NCBI GenBank assembly: GCA_003171335.1
Contig: PMYD01000055.1
Location: 1-59,210, forward strand
Source of the DNA: Phycisphaerales bacterium
GTDB taxonomy: Bacteria > Planctomycetota > Phycisphaerae > SM23-33 > FEN-1343
Reading direction: 5' to 3'
DNA length: 59,210 nt
The translations under genes were made by a program, and so were the position numbers. The notes beneath the pieces are model-generated. The model ran no database searches and was not told the origin of the DNA. It was given only the letters and a program-made list of their open reading frames with translations. Numbering within the stretch: position 1 is the first letter of the stretch; each line of letters opens with the position of its first letter. Of the stretch, positions 1-8,483 are shown piece after piece.

Positions 1-99
1 TATGAAGAACGGGCCGAAGCCCGATTGGTACATGCGCTGGCCCGATTTGCGATTCCGGTTCCGAGCCTCGAACGGTTGCCGTTCCGGAGCCTCGAAGAG

Positions 100-320
100 G
101 CGAAATATTGAAGCCCAGGGCAACGCCCTGGGAGGTCGGGACACCCTCCCAACCCCAGCCCTGAAAGGGCGTGATCGCCGTGAATCACGCCCCACGGCGG
201 CCGGCGATGGATATTCCATCACGTATTTCGCCCTTTCAGGGCTCAAGACACGGTGGTGGGACCTCTCACTCACCCGGGGCGTTGCCCCGGGCTATATGAT
301 TGCGCCCCGTTGGGGCTGGG
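100..320. repeat. Cluster of REP-like palindromes
   Basis: Four short dyads lie close together: CCCAGGGC/GCCCTGGG around AAC (114-132), GCCCTGAAAGGGC (158-170) with its exact inverted copy (230-242), CCCGGGGC/GCCCCGGG around GTT (273-291), and GCCCCGTTGGGGC (304-316). The two halves of the cluster are roughly mirror images, so it could form one large branched hairpin. The sequence differs from the REPs at 39.8 and 58.5 kb. No coding frame explains the palindromes. Confidence 0.6.
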
Positions 321-434
321 ACGTTCCAGACCTGGCTCCGCGTGGTTGCAAACAGATGCAACCATGGCACCCTGACAGGAATTGACTCCTTATGTCTGGA
401 ATTGACCCCCCCCGCGGCGCGCTGTAAGTGCTCG

Positions 435-592
435 CGAGGAAAAAAGTGTCTCTCCTTATAAGGACGCACGCGAAAGTGGCACTCCGTATGCGCACTTGTG
501 AAGAAAATCTGCTTTGGGCGCTGGAATTTGCCGTTACAGACGGAACAAATCGGAAAACTCCGGGCGCGAAATGGGAAAAACCCGAGTGACTT
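435..592 (+). repeat. Leader-like intergenic repeat, copy A
   Basis: This stretch aligns with 3441-3640. Shared blocks are GGAAAAA-GTG, CTCC-TATA, CGAAA followed by GGCACTC or CGCCACTC, ACTTGTGAAGAAAATCTGC, and further downstream GAACAAATC-GAAAA. It lies just beyond the 3' end of the minus-strand membrane-protein gene, while the related copies lie just beyond the 5' end of the FkbM gene. The two-gene minus-strand unit is therefore bracketed by direct copies. Confidence 0.55.
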
Positions 593-673
593 TTGGGGTG
601 GTGCGCGCATCGCAAAAATGGCACTTACGACAATTTCAAGTCGGCAGGACAAGTTGAGTGCCGCGCCGCCGAT

Positions 674-2482
674 TCACCCGCCGGGGCTGCCCGCCGCCAC
701 GGCCTCGGCCAGGCTCAGCAGGCTGTAGCGCGCGTTGCTCCAGAGGCTGACGGCCGGGGCGGCCAGGGGCTCGCCGACCGGGTGCGGCTCGTCGATGAGA
801 ATATACTGCGCGCCGAGCTGGCCGGCCCACTGGATGATGGCGCCCAGTCGCGCGGGGCCGGCGGGCATTCGGTTCAACTGGTCGCAGTGCTTTTGCCGTT
901 CATACCAGTCGACCAGCACCTGGCGGCGGGCGAACATCACGTAGCAGCCTTCCTTGTCGCCATGCACGACCGGGCGCAGGGTGGCGTGGCGGATGATCAT
1001 CTCGGGATAATTGAAGGGCAGCACGCACGCCTGGGCCGGCGTGAGTTGGCGCAGCGCCTCGGCCGCCTGGGCCCGTTGCAAGGGCAGCAGGTCGGCGGGC
1101 TGACCCGTGCGGCAGACCTGCAGCGCCGCGGCCGGCTTGGTCACGATGCCCACGCCGCCGTGCCAGGCAAACCAGCCGACGGCGGCCAGCAGGCCCAGCT
1201 TCGACCACGCCGCCGCCCGGCCGCCGCCACGTTCCAGCTCCACCAGGCCCCAGAGGAACAGCACCAGCAGCACCGGCACGAAGAAGCGGACGTTTCGCAC
1301 CCCATCGACCTCCATCATCACCGTGCCCCGCCGCACGGCCAGGGCGTAATCCATCAGGGGTACGGCCGCGGCCCCAACCACGGCCGCCAGCCACAAGAGC
1401 GGCATGCCCAACATCCCCCGCCGCCAGGCGCACGCCAGCCGCAGGCGGCGCAGGAGCCCGGCGGACCGCGGGGCAAGCCCTGCCGCCTCGCGCCGGGCCG
1501 ACCGCAACAGCAGAAGGAGGCCGATGAGCCCCATCGCCGCCGTGCCTTCAACCAGCAGCGCCTTGACCGTCAGCTTCATGGAGTACCACACGTTGAGGAT
1601 TTGCGGGATGAAGCGGTAGCGATAAACCTCCTGCATCAGCGGATCGGCCCCCGACGGGGCAAATTGCCGGAGCGTAACGTACTGCGCCAGGACGGGCACG
1701 GCGGGCAACGCAAAGAGCAGCCCCAGGCCGATCATGCGGGCCAGCCAGCCGGGCGTGCTCCAGTGTGGCGGCCGGTACGCCCACAGGCCCAGCCACAACA
1801 TCAGCCCAAACACCGGCGCGCTGAGCAGATGAATATAGGTTGCGCCACCGGCGGCCAGCATGAGCAGCGGCCAGGCCTTGGGCGTGCACCGCCAGCGGAC
1901 GGCCCCGGCCAGCAGAAAGCCGGTCAGGGCGGAGAACGTCAGCCGAGGCATGGGATCGACAAACAAGCCCCAGCCGTCGTACACGATGCCCGCCGAGACC
2001 GGCGCCAGCGCCAAGAAGGCCATCACCACGGACCAGACGAGCGAGCCGAACAGCGCCAACCCCAGCAGGTAGAAACCCAGCAGATGCGCGAAAACGGTCG
2101 CCCCATACCCCGCCAGATACACGCCGGCATAGCTGCCCACCAGCGGCCGCAGCCAGCGGGCCAGGGGCACGTGAAGCGTGGCATACCAGTTGAAATTCCT
2201 CGAATCGGCCAGGAAGGCGTCGCGCGTAAAGCATTCGGGATGGTCCAGTGCCGCGGCAAACGAGGCGATACTGCCCAGGTCGCCTTCGACGGCGTCGGGG
2301 GCGCCCTTCCAGCCGGCACGCTCCACCTGGAACGAGATGCCCAGGATGGCGAAGACCCCCACCACCAGGGCGTGCTGCCACGTGGGGATGGCCGCACGCA
2401 CCGCGGCCGGCGGTACGGGCAAGGGTCCTTCCCGTAAGCGGGGGGCGGGGAGGGCGGTTTGGAGCGAGGATTGGAGCGGCAT
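674..2482 (-). CDS. Large polytopic membrane protein of unknown function
   Basis: The 602-residue protein has a short N-terminal cytoplasmic arm and then roughly eleven hydrophobic segments up to about residue 480. A soluble C-terminal part of about 130 residues ends the protein. The layout resembles membrane glycosyltransferases or glycan-modifying proteins of polysaccharide loci, but I see no diagnostic motif. I chose the ATG at 2482 because GGGAG sits about 8 nt upstream and because the longer frame would overlap the upstream methyltransferase gene. It follows that gene by 26 bp on the same strand, so the two are probably cotranscribed. A role in surface glycan assembly is inferred from context only. 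Confidence 0.65.
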   Translation of the reverse strand: MPLQSSLQTALPAPRLREGPLPVPPAAVRAAIPTWQHALVVGVFAILGISFQVERAGWKGAPDAVEGDLGSIASFAAALDHPECFTRDAFLADSRNFNWYATLHVPLARWLRPLVGSYAGVYLAGYGATVFAHLLGFYLLGLALFGSLVWSVVMAFLALAPVSAGIVYDGWGLFVDPMPRLTFSALTGFLLAGAVRWRCTPKAWPLLMLAAGGATYIHLLSAPVFGLMLWLGLWAYRPPHWSTPGWLARMIGLGLLFALPAVPVLAQYVTLRQFAPSGADPLMQEVYRYRFIPQILNVWYSMKLTVKALLVEGTAAMGLIGLLLLLRSARREAAGLAPRSAGLLRRLRLACAWRRGMLGMPLLWLAAVVGAAAVPLMDYALAVRRGTVMMEVDGVRNVRFFVPVLLVLFLWGLVELERGGGRAAAWSKLGLLAAVGWFAWHGGVGIVTKPAAALQVCRTGQPADLLPLQRAQAAEALRQLTPAQACVLPFNYPEMIIRHATLRPVVHGDKEGCYVMFARRQVLVDWYERQKHCDQLNRMPAGPARLGAIIQWAGQLGAQYILIDEPHPVGEPLAAPAVSLWSNARYSLLSLAEAVAAGSPGG

Positions 2483-2508
2483 CCGGATGACTCCCAACAA
2501 GGTTCTTT

Positions 2509-3363
2509 TCACTGCTTCCAGCGCGTGTTGGCCCCGTGAACATGGTCGCGAACGAACGCGCGCGGATCGGGGTCCCGCGTGGTGATCTGAAAATCGTGGC
2601 CGCGCAAAAAATCGATCGCCGCCTGCCGCGTGCACATGGCCGCGCCGGCCTCGCCGCGAAAATCATGACAGGCGATGCACGCATAGCGCGTGCGGCGGAT
2701 GATGTGCTGCATGCCGGCGATGGCCCAGCGCTCGGCCCCCTCGATGTTCATCTTCAGCAGGTCGATATGTTCAATCCCGCACTGCCGGCAGATCTCATCC
2801 AGCGTGTCGGCGGCCACGCGCACGCCGCCGGGAGAAGCCACCGCGCCCACGGCGTTGGAAATATCCTGCGGCCCATCCTCGATCACCACCTGGCCGGGGC
2901 GGCCCATCACGGCGCGGTGCACGCAGGTGATGTTGGACAGGCGGTTGTGCTTGCAGGTCAGTTCCAGCCGGGCGAAGGTGACCGGGTGCGCCTCGATCGC
3001 CAGAACGCGGCCCTTGTACCCCACCGCGCGGGAGAAGACCGGCGCATCGGTGCCGCTGCCGGCACCCACATCGACGATCACATCGCCAGATGCCGGCCGG
3101 TACAGGTGGAACCAGAAATCCTCGGTGGCGGCCGCCTGGTCGGCAAGCTGAGCGCCCCAGCCGGCCAGGGAGTTGCCGTAGTACGCAAAATCAGGCGTGT
3201 CAGCGACATACGCACCGCCGATGCGGCGGACCCAGGTGCCATCAAAGAACACCTGGACATCCTGGCCCATCTGGCGGCGAATGTACCAACTGGCCAGCTT
3301 GCCCAGCAGCCCGCGGCCGCCGGGGCGGTCCAGCACGTTAATCAGCGCGCGTTGCAACGTCAT
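2509..3363 (-). CDS. FkbM family SAM-dependent methyltransferase
   Basis: The 284-residue protein has the SAM-binding glycine motif DVGAGSGTD near residue 98, an acidic strand end (AIEAHP) near 125, and the family hallmark LLKMNIEGAE near 210. FkbM enzymes O-methylate sugars or other hydroxyl groups, and in polysaccharide loci they usually cap or decorate a glycan. The ATG at 3363 has no strong ribosome binding site. The gene is the first of a two-gene minus-strand unit facing away from the + strand flippase operon. Family assignment is firm and the substrate is unknown. Confidence 0.85.
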   Translation of the reverse strand: MTLQRALINVLDRPGGRGLLGKLASWYIRRQMGQDVQVFFDGTWVRRIGGAYVADTPDFAYYGNSLAGWGAQLADQAAATEDFWFHLYRPASGDVIVDVGAGSGTDAPVFSRAVGYKGRVLAIEAHPVTFARLELTCKHNRLSNITCVHRAVMGRPGQVVIEDGPQDISNAVGAVASPGGVRVAADTLDEICRQCGIEHIDLLKMNIEGAERWAIAGMQHIIRRTRYACIACHDFRGEAGAAMCTRQAAIDFLRGHDFQITTRDPDPRAFVRDHVHGANTRWKQ

Positions 3364-3795
3364 GCTGTGTGCTGTATCGGCTTGGGGAAAGAGCGGACGT
3401 TAAGGCGGCGGCAGCTCGGCGCACGGTTCGTGCGCGCCCAGGAAAAAGTGCCCCTCCATATATGTTTAACGCCAAACCGCCACTCGGTGTGCATACTTGT
3501 GAAAAAAATCTGCCCCTCCATATATGTTTAACGCGAAACCGCCCTCAATTTTTAAACTTGTAAAGAAAATCTGCTCACTTCAAGAGGTTCGCCCCTAAGG
3601 CCGCGAACAAATCCGAAAAACCCGGCCTGCGGCGGTGGCTAAATTCTGTCGCAATTGCCTGTTTCTTCACCAATTACGCACTTTCTTAGGTATTGGCCCT
3701 ATCTCTGGCCCACCCCAGGTGGCCGATAGAAGTTGGGTGCCGATGAACCGGTCGATGATGCGCGCCGGCCGAGCCGGCTTGCGCGGAGGTTTGAT
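3364..3795. other. Divergent intergenic region carrying leader-like repeats
   Basis: This 432-bp gap separates the minus-strand methyltransferase from the + strand flippase. About half of it is the tandem repeat described separately at 3441-3640. The remainder (3641-3780) shows no gene. Promoters for both directions must lie here, but I cannot pick a confident -35/-10 pair. Confidence 0.5.
3441..3640 (+). repeat. Leader-like intergenic repeat, tandem copies B1 and B2
   Basis: Two near-identical units follow each other. Each has CCCCTCCATATATGTTTAAC (3450-3469 and 3513-3532), then AAACCGCC, then a spacer and ACTTGTGAAAAAAATCTGC or ACTTGTAAAGAAAATCTGC. After the second unit, CGAACAAATCCGAAAAACCCGG matches the end of copy A in spaced blocks. 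Position and orientation (150-350 bp before the flippase start, reading toward it) fit a transcribed leader or promoter duplication. Function is unknown. Confidence 0.6.
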
Positions 3796-5394
3796 GTGAG
3801 CAAGCTGTCGGTCTATTCCCGCAACGCCCTGTATACCTGGGGGGGCTACGGCGCCAATCTGATCGTGCTGATGCTGATGTCGCCCTTCGTGGTGCGCTGC
3901 CTGGGCGACCGGGCGTACGGCGTCTGGACGATGCTCATGGGCCTGGCGGGGTATCTGGGGCTGGCCGAGCTGGGCGTGCGCGTCTCGACGGGGCGATTCA
4001 TCAATTACCACCTGGGCCGCGGCGACAAGGAAGCCTTCAACCGCGTGATCGTCAGCTCGCTGGCGTTTTACCTGGTGGTCGCCGTGGCGGTCCTGGTCAT
4101 TACGGGCCTCTTGGGGTGGCTGGGTCCTGCCCTGCTGGAGGGGTGTTCGCCCTGGCTGGTCCACTGGCTCTCGCCGCGGATGGTGCAGGCCGCGCGCGAC
4201 ATGATGCCCGCGGCGCGGAAGGTGCTGCCGCTGCTGGGTGTGAATATCGCCCTGAGCTTCTTCGCCGCCACTTTCGGCCAGATCCTCCAGGCCGGCGACC
4301 GCTTCGACCTGCTGACGCTGGCGGACCTGGGCACCCTGGCCGTGCGTGCCGGCCTGACCGTGCTGGTGCTGGCGGCCGGCGGCGGCTTTGTGGCCCTGGC
4401 GGCGGTCAACGCGCTGGCGGCGGCGGTGGGCCTGGTGCTGCGGCTGGCGGCGGCGCGCTGGCGCGGGCCGGCGTTCGTGGTCTCGATGCGATACCTGTGC
4501 CGCAAAACGCTGGGCGAGGTGATGCGCTTCGGCGGCTGGTCGTTCTTCTCCAACACGGCCAACCTGCTGATCAACTACACCGACACGATCGTGATCGGCC
4601 TGCTGCTGGGTCCCGAGTGCGTCACGGCGTATGCCATCGGGCTTTTGCTGGCCGAGCACGGCCGCCGGCTGCTGTTTGAAAGCATGAACATCATCAGTCC
4701 GGACATCATGAAGGCCGCCGGCCGCAAGGACCAGGCGGCGATGCACCGGCTGATGATCTCCGGCACGCGGGCGGCCGTGGCGCTGGCGCTGCCGCTGCTG
4801 GCGGGGTTCCTCATCTTCGGCGGCGAATTCATCCACCTGTGGATGGGCCCGAACCGGCAGACGTCCGCGCGCGTGCTGTCGATCTTGACGCTGTCGCTCT
4901 TTGGCGGCATGGCCTCGCGGCCGGCGATTGCCGCCCTGTCGGGCCTGGGCTGCGTGCGTTTCCTGGCCGCCGAAACCATCGCCGAAGGGCTGGCCAACCT
5001 GGCGCTCAGCGTGCTGCTGGTGCAGGCGGTGCACTGGGGCGTCGAGGGCGTGGCCATCGGCACGGTGATCCCGATGATCCTCATCAACAACCTGCTGGTG
5101 CCCGCGGTGGCCTGCCGGCGGATGGGGCTGGGCGTGGGCCGCTACTTTGCGGCCACGGCCGCCCGCTGGCTGCCGGCCGCGGCGGTGACGGTGGGGCTGG
5201 CATTCCTGATTCGCGCCGTGCTACCTGGCGGCTCGTGGGTGGCCTTTGCGGCCAAGGTGGCGATCCTGCTGGCGGCGTACATGCCGCTGGCCCTGGGCGT
5301 GGTGCTGGGCCGGCAAGAGCGGGCCGGGGTTCTGGCGGCCGCGGGGCGCCTGGCGTGGCCGCACCGCCGCGCGTTGCCCCTGGAGGAGGCGTAG
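3796..5394 (+). CDS. Polysaccharide flippase (MATE/Wzx-like)
   Basis: The 532-residue, almost wholly hydrophobic protein has about 14 predicted membrane helices and the N-terminal pattern of the polysaccharide-export branch of the MOP superfamily (NALYTWGGYGANLIV, then RCLGDRAYGVWTML). Such proteins move lipid-linked oligosaccharide units across the inner membrane. I chose GTG 3796 because GGAGG lies 6 nt upstream; an upstream TTG would add 21 poorly conserved residues. It heads a long + strand operon, and its stop is separated by only 1 nt from the next start codon. It supplies the export step for the glycan built by the following glycosyltransferases. Confidence 0.85.
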   Translation: MSKLSVYSRNALYTWGGYGANLIVLMLMSPFVVRCLGDRAYGVWTMLMGLAGYLGLAELGVRVSTGRFINYHLGRGDKEAFNRVIVSSLAFYLVVAVAVLVITGLLGWLGPALLEGCSPWLVHWLSPRMVQAARDMMPAARKVLPLLGVNIALSFFAATFGQILQAGDRFDLLTLADLGTLAVRAGLTVLVLAAGGGFVALAAVNALAAAVGLVLRLAAARWRGPAFVVSMRYLCRKTLGEVMRFGGWSFFSNTANLLINYTDTIVIGLLLGPECVTAYAIGLLLAEHGRRLLFESMNIISPDIMKAAGRKDQAAMHRLMISGTRAAVALALPLLAGFLIFGGEFIHLWMGPNRQTSARVLSILTLSLFGGMASRPAIAALSGLGCVRFLAAETIAEGLANLALSVLLVQAVHWGVEGVAIGTVIPMILINNLLVPAVACRRMGLGVGRYFAATAARWLPAAAVTVGLAFLIRAVLPGGSWVAFAAKVAILLAAYMPLALGVVLGRQERAGVLAAAGRLAWPHRRALPLEEA

Positions 5395-5395
5395 C

Positions 5396-5980
5396 GTGCT
5401 GGGCAGCCTCAAGCAACGCATTCTCCGCCGGCTGGCCGACCGCCTGGATTACCTGGCGGGCGAGGTGGGCGAGCTGCCTTTTGCGCAGCGCGGCCGCGGC
5501 GTGAGGATCGGTCCGCGCTGCCGGTTTGTCTGCCCCGAGGGCATCCGCCTGGGCGACTACATTTACATCGGGCCCAACGGCTTTTTCGGCGGCGAGGGCG
5601 GCTTGCAGATCGCCGATAACGTGGCCATCGGCCCGCACGTGTATATCTACACCACCAATCATCGCTACGACGAGGCGGACTACCTGCCGTTTGATGAGCA
5701 GATCGTGGCCGAGCCGGTGGCAATCGCCTCGCACGTGTGGATCGGCGGCAACGTGGTCATCGTACCGGGCGTGACGATCGGCGAGGGCGCCGTCGTGGCC
5801 GCCGGCGCGGTGGTGACGCAGGCGGTCCAGCGCTGCGCGGTGGTCGGGGGCAACCCGGCGCGGGTGCTGAAGTATCGCGATGTGGCCCGGTTCGAAAAGC
5901 TGGCGGCCGAGGGCCGCTGGTACGAGCGGCTGGAATACGAGCGGCTGGCGCAGAACCCGGAGGTGGCCGCCCGTGGCTGA
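5396..5980 (+). CDS. Hexapeptide-repeat acyltransferase (LbH, Lac/Mal acetyltransferase type)
   Basis: The 194-residue protein is built of hexapeptide repeats from about residue 40 to 160, folding as a left-handed beta-helix. TTNHRYDEADY contains the probable catalytic His, and GNPARV closes the helix as in O-acetyltransferases of polysaccharide loci. The start is GTG 5396 with GGAGGAGG 6 nt upstream, right after the flippase stop. The end overlaps the next gene by 8 nt. It probably acetylates a sugar of the repeat unit using acetyl-CoA. Confidence 0.85.
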   Translation: MLGSLKQRILRRLADRLDYLAGEVGELPFAQRGRGVRIGPRCRFVCPEGIRLGDYIYIGPNGFFGGEGGLQIADNVAIGPHVYIYTTNHRYDEADYLPFDEQIVAEPVAIASHVWIGGNVVIVPGVTIGEGAVVAAGAVVTQAVQRCAVVGGNPARVLKYRDVARFEKLAAEGRWYERLEYERLAQNPEVAARG

Positions 5981-7232
5981 GCCCATGCGCATCCTCTGGC
6001 TGACGCAGCATGTCTGGCCGCGCGAGCTGGGCGGCGTGGAACTGTGCGTGGATATTCTGTCGCGGCGGATGGTGCAGGCCGGCTGCCAGGTGGAAATCTG
6101 GTGCAGCGGCCTGGCCGAGGGCTACGAGCAGCGCACCAGCGATGGCCGGCTGCTGGTGGGCCTGGGCCTGCCGCGCGTGCCCGCTCGGCTCTGGACGCTG
6201 ACGCCGCTGTGGCGAATGGCGCACGCCGCCCGCCGCCTGGCGGGGCGCGGATCGGCGGATATCGTCTTTTGCCCCAGCCCGATCCTGTGCTGCGCCGCCC
6301 TGGCGGCCCGAATCGCGGCGCCGGTGGTGTATTGCCCCGGCGGCACCATTGCCGGCAGTTCTCGCTGGAATTTCCCGACGCTGGAGATCGGCGGCCTGCG
6401 CGGCCGCATTTACTCCGCGCTCTCGCTGGGCCGCCAGCACCGCTTGGCGGAGCGCCGGGCGGTGAGGCGTTCGGCCGGCGTGGTCGTGGTCTCGCGGCGC
6501 GACCGGGACCAATTGGCCAGCGTGTATTCGGTTCCCCCGCGGCACATCCGCGTGATCTACAACGGGGCCGACCACCAGGAATTCAACCCAGCGCCCCTGG
6601 CCGCACCGCCGCCGGACCGCCCGGCGGGCGCGCTGACGGTGCTGACGGTGGCGCGCCTGCACCCGATCAAGAACATCGAGCACCTGCTGCGCGCCTGGGC
6701 GCTGGTGCGCTGGCGGCCGCGGCGGCTGTGGATCGTCGGCGATGGCGTTCAGATGGAGTCCCTGCGGGCGCTGGCCGGCGAGTTGGGGATCGCCGACAGC
6801 GTGGTCTTCTTTGGCGCGCAACTGGATGTCCGCGGGCTGTTGCGTGCGGCCGATGTGTTCGTGCTGCCCTCGCTGTACGAGGCCTGTCCCTTAGCGCTGC
6901 TGGAGGCGATGGCGGTCGGCCTGCCGGGGATCACGCTGGCCAGCGTGCCGGGAATCAGCGACGTGGCGGCCAGCGACGAGATCAATCTCGACGGCCAGAC
7001 GGGCTTTGTGACCGATCCGCGCGACCCGGCGGCCCTGGCCGGCCGGCTGGATCTGCTGGCCGGCGATGAGCCGCTTCGCCAGCGACTGGGCCAGGCGGCC
7101 CTGCGCCGGGTGGCCCAGCATTTCACCTGGGCCCAGGCCACCCAGGACTATTTGCACCTGGCACGCCAGTTGGCCTGCGGCCGCGGCGGCCCGGCGGAAT
7201 GGGACCCGACCTGGAGCGTAGCGCATGCGTGA
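5973..7232 (+). CDS. GT4-type glycosyltransferase, first of a tandem pair
   Basis: The 419-residue GT-B enzyme has an N-terminal acceptor domain starting MRILWLTQHVWPRELGGVE and a C-terminal donor domain with ARLHPIKN and the retaining-GT motif YEACPLALLEAMAVGLP (E-x7-E type). GTG 5973 has GGAGGTGG 7 nt upstream; ATG 5985 is an alternative with poorer spacing. It overlaps the acetyltransferase gene by 8 nt. It is clearly paralogous, over its entire length, to the next gene. Donor and acceptor sugars cannot be told from sequence. Confidence 0.87.
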   Translation: MAEPMRILWLTQHVWPRELGGVELCVDILSRRMVQAGCQVEIWCSGLAEGYEQRTSDGRLLVGLGLPRVPARLWTLTPLWRMAHAARRLAGRGSADIVFCPSPILCCAALAARIAAPVVYCPGGTIAGSSRWNFPTLEIGGLRGRIYSALSLGRQHRLAERRAVRRSAGVVVVSRRDRDQLASVYSVPPRHIRVIYNGADHQEFNPAPLAAPPPDRPAGALTVLTVARLHPIKNIEHLLRAWALVRWRPRRLWIVGDGVQMESLRALAGELGIADSVVFFGAQLDVRGLLRAADVFVLPSLYEACPLALLEAMAVGLPGITLASVPGISDVAASDEINLDGQTGFVTDPRDPAALAGRLDLLAGDEPLRQRLGQAALRRVAQHFTWAQATQDYLHLARQLACGRGGPAEWDPTWSVAHA

Positions 7233-7241
7233 GGTGAGCCA

Positions 7242-8483
7242 ATGAAAGTGGTTTGGCTGACCCAGCACCTCTGGCCGCGGAATGTCGGCGGCGTGGAAGT
7301 GCGCGCGGAGGCCCTGTCGCGCGAGATGGTGCGCCAGGGCTGCCAGGTCGAAATCTGGACCACCGGCCTGGGTGAAGGCCGCGTGGAAATGACGGCCGAC
7401 GGGCGGCGGGTCATTGGCCTGGGCCGGCCGCGCGTGCCCAAGGCGCTCTGGACCTTGGCGCCCCTGTGGCGAGGTGGACACGCCATCCGGCGGCTGTGGT
7501 CCTTAGGCCCGGCCGATGTCGTCTTTTGCCCCGACTGCATCCTGGTGTGCGCGTTTCTGGCGGCCCAGCCGACCGCACCGATCATTTTCTGCCCCGGCGG
7601 CACCATCCACGGCAGCCGGCGCTGGATCTTCCCGCAGGTGTACGGCGAAGGCCTGCTGGGCCGCCTGCGCTCGCTGTACGGGCCGGTTCGCCAGCTCCAG
7701 TTGGCCGAACGCGTGGCGCTGCGGCGGGCGGCCGGCGTCATCGCCGTCTCCGGCCGCGTGCGCGACCAGATGCTGCGCATCCAGCATCAAATTGCACAGA
7801 AAGTCCGCGTGATCTACAGCGGCGGGGATTTCTCGCAGGCCGGTCCGCCCGAGCGCATCCTTCCTGCCGCCCTGCCGGGCGGCCTGACCGCGCTGACCGT
7901 GGCGCGCCTGGATGCCATCAAGAACCTGGCCCACCTGTTGCGGGCCTGGAAGCTGGTTCGCTGGAGCCCGCGGCGGCTGTGGATTGCGGGCAACGGCCCG
8001 CAGATGGAGTCGCTGCAGGAGTTGGCCGGTAGCCTGGGGCTGACCGACAACGTGGTATTCCTGGGCGAGCGGCTGGACATCCGCGGGCTGCTGGAGCGGG
8101 CCGATGTGTTCGTGCTGCCCTCGCTGTATGAAGCCTGCCCCCTGGCGCTGCTGGAGGCGATGACGACGGGCCTGCCCAGCGTCACGCTGGCCAGTGTGCC
8201 AGGAATCAGCAATGTGGCCGCCAGCGGCGAACTGAATGTGGATGGCGTGACCGGTTTCGTGGTCGATCCGACCGATCCGGCCGCAATGGCCGCCCGCCTG
8301 GACATGCTGGCCTCCGATGACCCGCTGCGCCAGCGGATGGGCCAGGCAGCCGCCAGCCGGGCGCAGGAGCATTTCACCTGGTCCCGGGCGGCCAGCGCCT
8401 ACCTGGCGGCGGCCCAGGAGGCCCTGGCCGGCCGGGCCCTGCGGCCCCAGGCTAAGAAGAGCTGGAGGCTGGCTAATGCCTGA
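7242..8483 (+). CDS. GT4-type glycosyltransferase, second of a tandem pair
   Basis: The 413-residue GT-B enzyme has the same order of motifs as its upstream neighbour: VVWLTQHLWPRNVGGVEV at the N-terminus, CPGGTIHGSRRW in the middle, ARLDAIKN, then YEACPLALLEAMTTGLP. By eye more than half the residues match the neighbour, which indicates a local gene duplication. The genes are 9 bp apart. Retention of both copies suggests they add two related sugars or make two similar linkages, though that is inference. Confidence 0.87.
   Translation: MKVVWLTQHLWPRNVGGVEVRAEALSREMVRQGCQVEIWTTGLGEGRVEMTADGRRVIGLGRPRVPKALWTLAPLWRGGHAIRRLWSLGPADVVFCPDCILVCAFLAAQPTAPIIFCPGGTIHGSRRWIFPQVYGEGLLGRLRSLYGPVRQLQLAERVALRRAAGVIAVSGRVRDQMLRIQHQIAQKVRVIYSGGDFSQAGPPERILPAALPGGLTALTVARLDAIKNLAHLLRAWKLVRWSPRRLWIAGNGPQMESLQELAGSLGLTDNVVFLGERLDIRGLLERADVFVLPSLYEACPLALLEAMTTGLPSVTLASVPGISNVAASGELNVDGVTGFVVDPTDPAAMAARLDMLASDDPLRQRMGQAAASRAQEHFTWSRAASAYLAAAQEALAGRALRPQAKKSWRLANA

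Larger units (their letters stand above)
1..673. other. Intergenic region without a convincing gene
   Basis: No open frame here has a plausible start, ribosome binding site or recognisable protein. The stretch holds a cluster of short GC-rich palindromes (100-320) and one copy of a leader-like repeat (435-592) whose relatives lie at 3441-3640. The first 100 bases could be the tail of a repeat that begins outside the window. Confidence 0.6.

Noticed and set aside
593-2437. 614-codon + strand frame opposite the first membrane-protein gene
   Set aside because: Its Gln/Arg/Pro/His-rich composition is typical of an antisense shadow, while the minus-strand frame gives clean membrane helices.
3667-5034. 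455-codon minus-strand frame opposite the flippase gene
   Set aside because: It is Gln/His/Arg-rich antisense of a clear MATE-like transporter and has no start signal.
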